A stretch of 6,765 nucleotides of DNA from Acidobacteriota bacterium. Lineage in GTDB: Bacteria > Actinomycetota > Actinomycetes > Actinomycetales > Micrococcaceae. The notes below the pieces were generated by a model. That model worked only from the letters and a program-made list of their open reading frames with translations, was not told where the DNA came from and ran no database searches. Where the stretch lies: NCBI GenBank assembly GCA_019352125.1, contig JABBNV010000050.1, forward strand, positions 7,322-14,086. The letters run 5' to 3'. Below are positions 5,513 to 6,765 of this stretch, in pieces (the first letter of the stretch is position 1; each line of letters starts with the position of its first letter). The position numbers and the translations under genes were made by a program.

Positions 5513-6739
5513 ATGCGCCCAAACACGCTTGAACTAGACCGCCCTTCCACCGCCCCGGCCAGTAGTGAATCCACGCCACGTCAGGGCGTTCCAGGCAGTA
5601 TTTGGCTCATGGCCGGCGGAATCTTTGCCATGGTGACCAGCGAGTTCATGGCCGCCGGACTGCTTCCGGCAATCGCCCAATCGGCGGGTGTTACCGTGGG
5701 GGCCGCAGCACTATTGATTTCCGGGTTCGCCGGCGGTCAGCTCTTCGGCGCGTGGCTGTTGGGTATGCCCCTTGCTCGGTTTGGCCCACGCATGGTGCTC
5801 GCCGCCCTACTCATCACATTCGCCGTGGCTCAGACCATCGGGGCCCTCTCCCCCTGGCCCGTCATGTTGGCGCTTCGTGTTGTTTCCGGAGCCACCATGG
5901 CCGCGTATTTCTCGATCTCCTTAGGCACTGCCGCACGATTGGTACCGGGAATTCGGCAACCGCGGGCCACGGCAACCATCTTTGCTGGCGTCACCATCGG
6001 CACCACTGTGGGGTTACCGCTGGCCACCTTCGCTGGTCAAGCAATGGCGTGGCAGTGGGCTTTCCATCTGGACACTATAGCCATCGTGGTTGCCGCCGCA
6101 GCCGTAGTGGTATTGGTCCCGCACATTCCGGGAACCCCTATTGGCTCAGTGCGTGAAATGCTGCGTCCATTGGCCAACGGCAAGATGTGGATGACACTGG
6201 TCACCGCTGCTTTGGCCATCGGCGGAACTTTAATGGGCTTTGCCTTCTTCTCCACGATTCTGGAACGAATTACCGGCGTGGACGCCATTGTGGTGCCGTG
6301 GCTCCTGGCCCTCTACGGCGCAGCCTCAGTCCTCGGCAACTGGGCCGTCGGCCGCCTAACTTCACGCGGCCCGCTCCGCGTTATCTCCATCGGCTTGGTG
6401 ATCCTGATGGCCGGGCTACTACTGTTCTGGGCCGCACCCACCTCCCTACCCGCTGTGATCGTTGCGTTAGTGGCAGTGGGTCTGAGCGGAATTACCCTCA
6501 ACTCAGCCCACGCAGCCCGAACCATCGACGCGGCAGGCGCTCACCCCGCCGTCATGTCCATGCTGCCCACCGTGGTCTCCGCTGGCATCCTCATCGGCAC
6601 CTCGCTGGGTGGCCTAGTGGTGGACTCGCCGCTCGGTTTGCTTGCGCCGTTGTGGCTCGGCGCAGCCTTCGCCCTGCTGGCCCTGGTGACCCTGGTGCCG
6701 GATGCGCTTCGGGCACGGGCCCTGGTACGCGCTGGCTGA
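5513..6739 (+). CDS. MFS transporter, DHA1 drug/sugar efflux type (AraJ/SotB-like)
   Basis: The protein has 408 residues with about twelve hydrophobic segments after a polar N-terminal tail (1-27). Helix 1 contains TSEFMAAGLLPAIA (42-55), resembling the S/T-EF...GLLP pattern of AraJ/SotB-type DHA1 proteins. The loop between helices 2 and 3 holds a motif-A-like GMPLARFGPR (84-93). Helix 5 carries the glycine-rich stretch GVTIGTTVGLPLATFAG (159-175), like antiporter motif C. The N- and C-terminal halves are separated by a cytoplasmic stretch around 204-226. It should export a small molecule from the cytoplasm in exchange for protons; the substrate is not predictable. It lies 156 nt after the CPFC flavoprotein on the same strand, but its own Shine-Dalgarno and the upstream inverted repeat suggest separate control. 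The gene is complete, with a TGA stop 26 nt before the window end. Confidence 0.92.
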   Translation: MRPNTLELDRPSTAPASSESTPRQGVPGSIWLMAGGIFAMVTSEFMAAGLLPAIAQSAGVTVGAAALLISGFAGGQLFGAWLLGMPLARFGPRMVLAALLITFAVAQTIGALSPWPVMLALRVVSGATMAAYFSISLGTAARLVPGIRQPRATATIFAGVTIGTTVGLPLATFAGQAMAWQWAFHLDTIAIVVAAAAVVVLVPHIPGTPIGSVREMLRPLANGKMWMTLVTAALAIGGTLMGFAFFSTILERITGVDAIVVPWLLALYGAASVLGNWAVGRLTSRGPLRVISIGLVILMAGLLLFWAAPTSLPAVIVALVAVGLSGITLNSAHAARTIDAAGAHPAVMSMLPTVVSAGILIGTSLGGLVVDSPLGLLAPLWLGAAFALLALVTLVPDALRARALVRAG

Positions 6740-6765
6740 GGGTGCCGCCGCGAGTCTACTGGAAG

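Noticed and set aside
6740..6765. Terminal 26 bases after the MFS stop
   Set aside because: No start codon with signals, hairpin or repeat can be supported in so short a stretch.
1..6765. Phage defence, toxin-antitoxin, mobile element or CRISPR-like system
   Set aside because: All seven genes belong to ordinary metabolic, transport or regulatory families, and I saw no direct repeats, transposase, integrase or abrupt composition change.

Overview
The window looks like chromosomal DNA from a moderately high-GC actinobacterium. GC is roughly 60% by eye, codons are G/C-rich at the third position but not extreme, and transcripts appear mostly leaderless. The protein families and their pairing resemble Arthrobacter and relatives (Micrococcaceae). 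That genus-level guess is inference from protein style, not from a marker gene. There is no rRNA, tRNA, insertion sequence, prophage gene or CRISPR array.

Layout, left to right. (1) 1-1220, minus strand: a phospholipase D / cardiolipin synthase-type protein with two HKD motifs, cut by the left window edge. (2) 1283-2167, minus strand: a ten-helix RhtA-like EamA/DMT exporter. (3) 2251-3153, plus strand: a LysR-type regulator divergent from the exporter, its probable controller. (4) 3197-3799, plus strand: a 200-residue class I SAM-dependent methyltransferase. (5) 3768-4361, minus strand: an XRE-family regulator with a C-terminal cupin, whose 3' end overlaps the methyltransferase by 32 bp. (6) 4427-5356, plus strand: a thioredoxin-reductase-like flavoprotein with a CPFC redox motif, divergent from the XRE-cupin gene across 65 bp. 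(7) 5513-6739, plus strand: an MFS drug/sugar efflux-type transporter with its own Shine-Dalgarno and an inverted repeat upstream. The last 26 bases hold nothing I can identify.

Functionally this reads as two regulator-target pairs (LysR with the RhtA-like exporter; XRE-cupin with the CPFC flavoprotein) plus a methyltransferase, an efflux pump and a membrane-lipid enzyme. The strongest structural pattern is promoter geometry. Six of the seven coding starts have an nAnnnT, -10-like hexamer ending exactly 6 nt before the ATG, as expected when the transcript begins at or next to the start codon. Only the MFS gene departs from this, and it carries a clear GAAGGA ribosome binding site. I do not see convincing evidence for a wholly new system. 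The more speculative idea is a thiol/disulfide self-protection set (CPFC oxidoreductase, methyltransferase, efflux pump).
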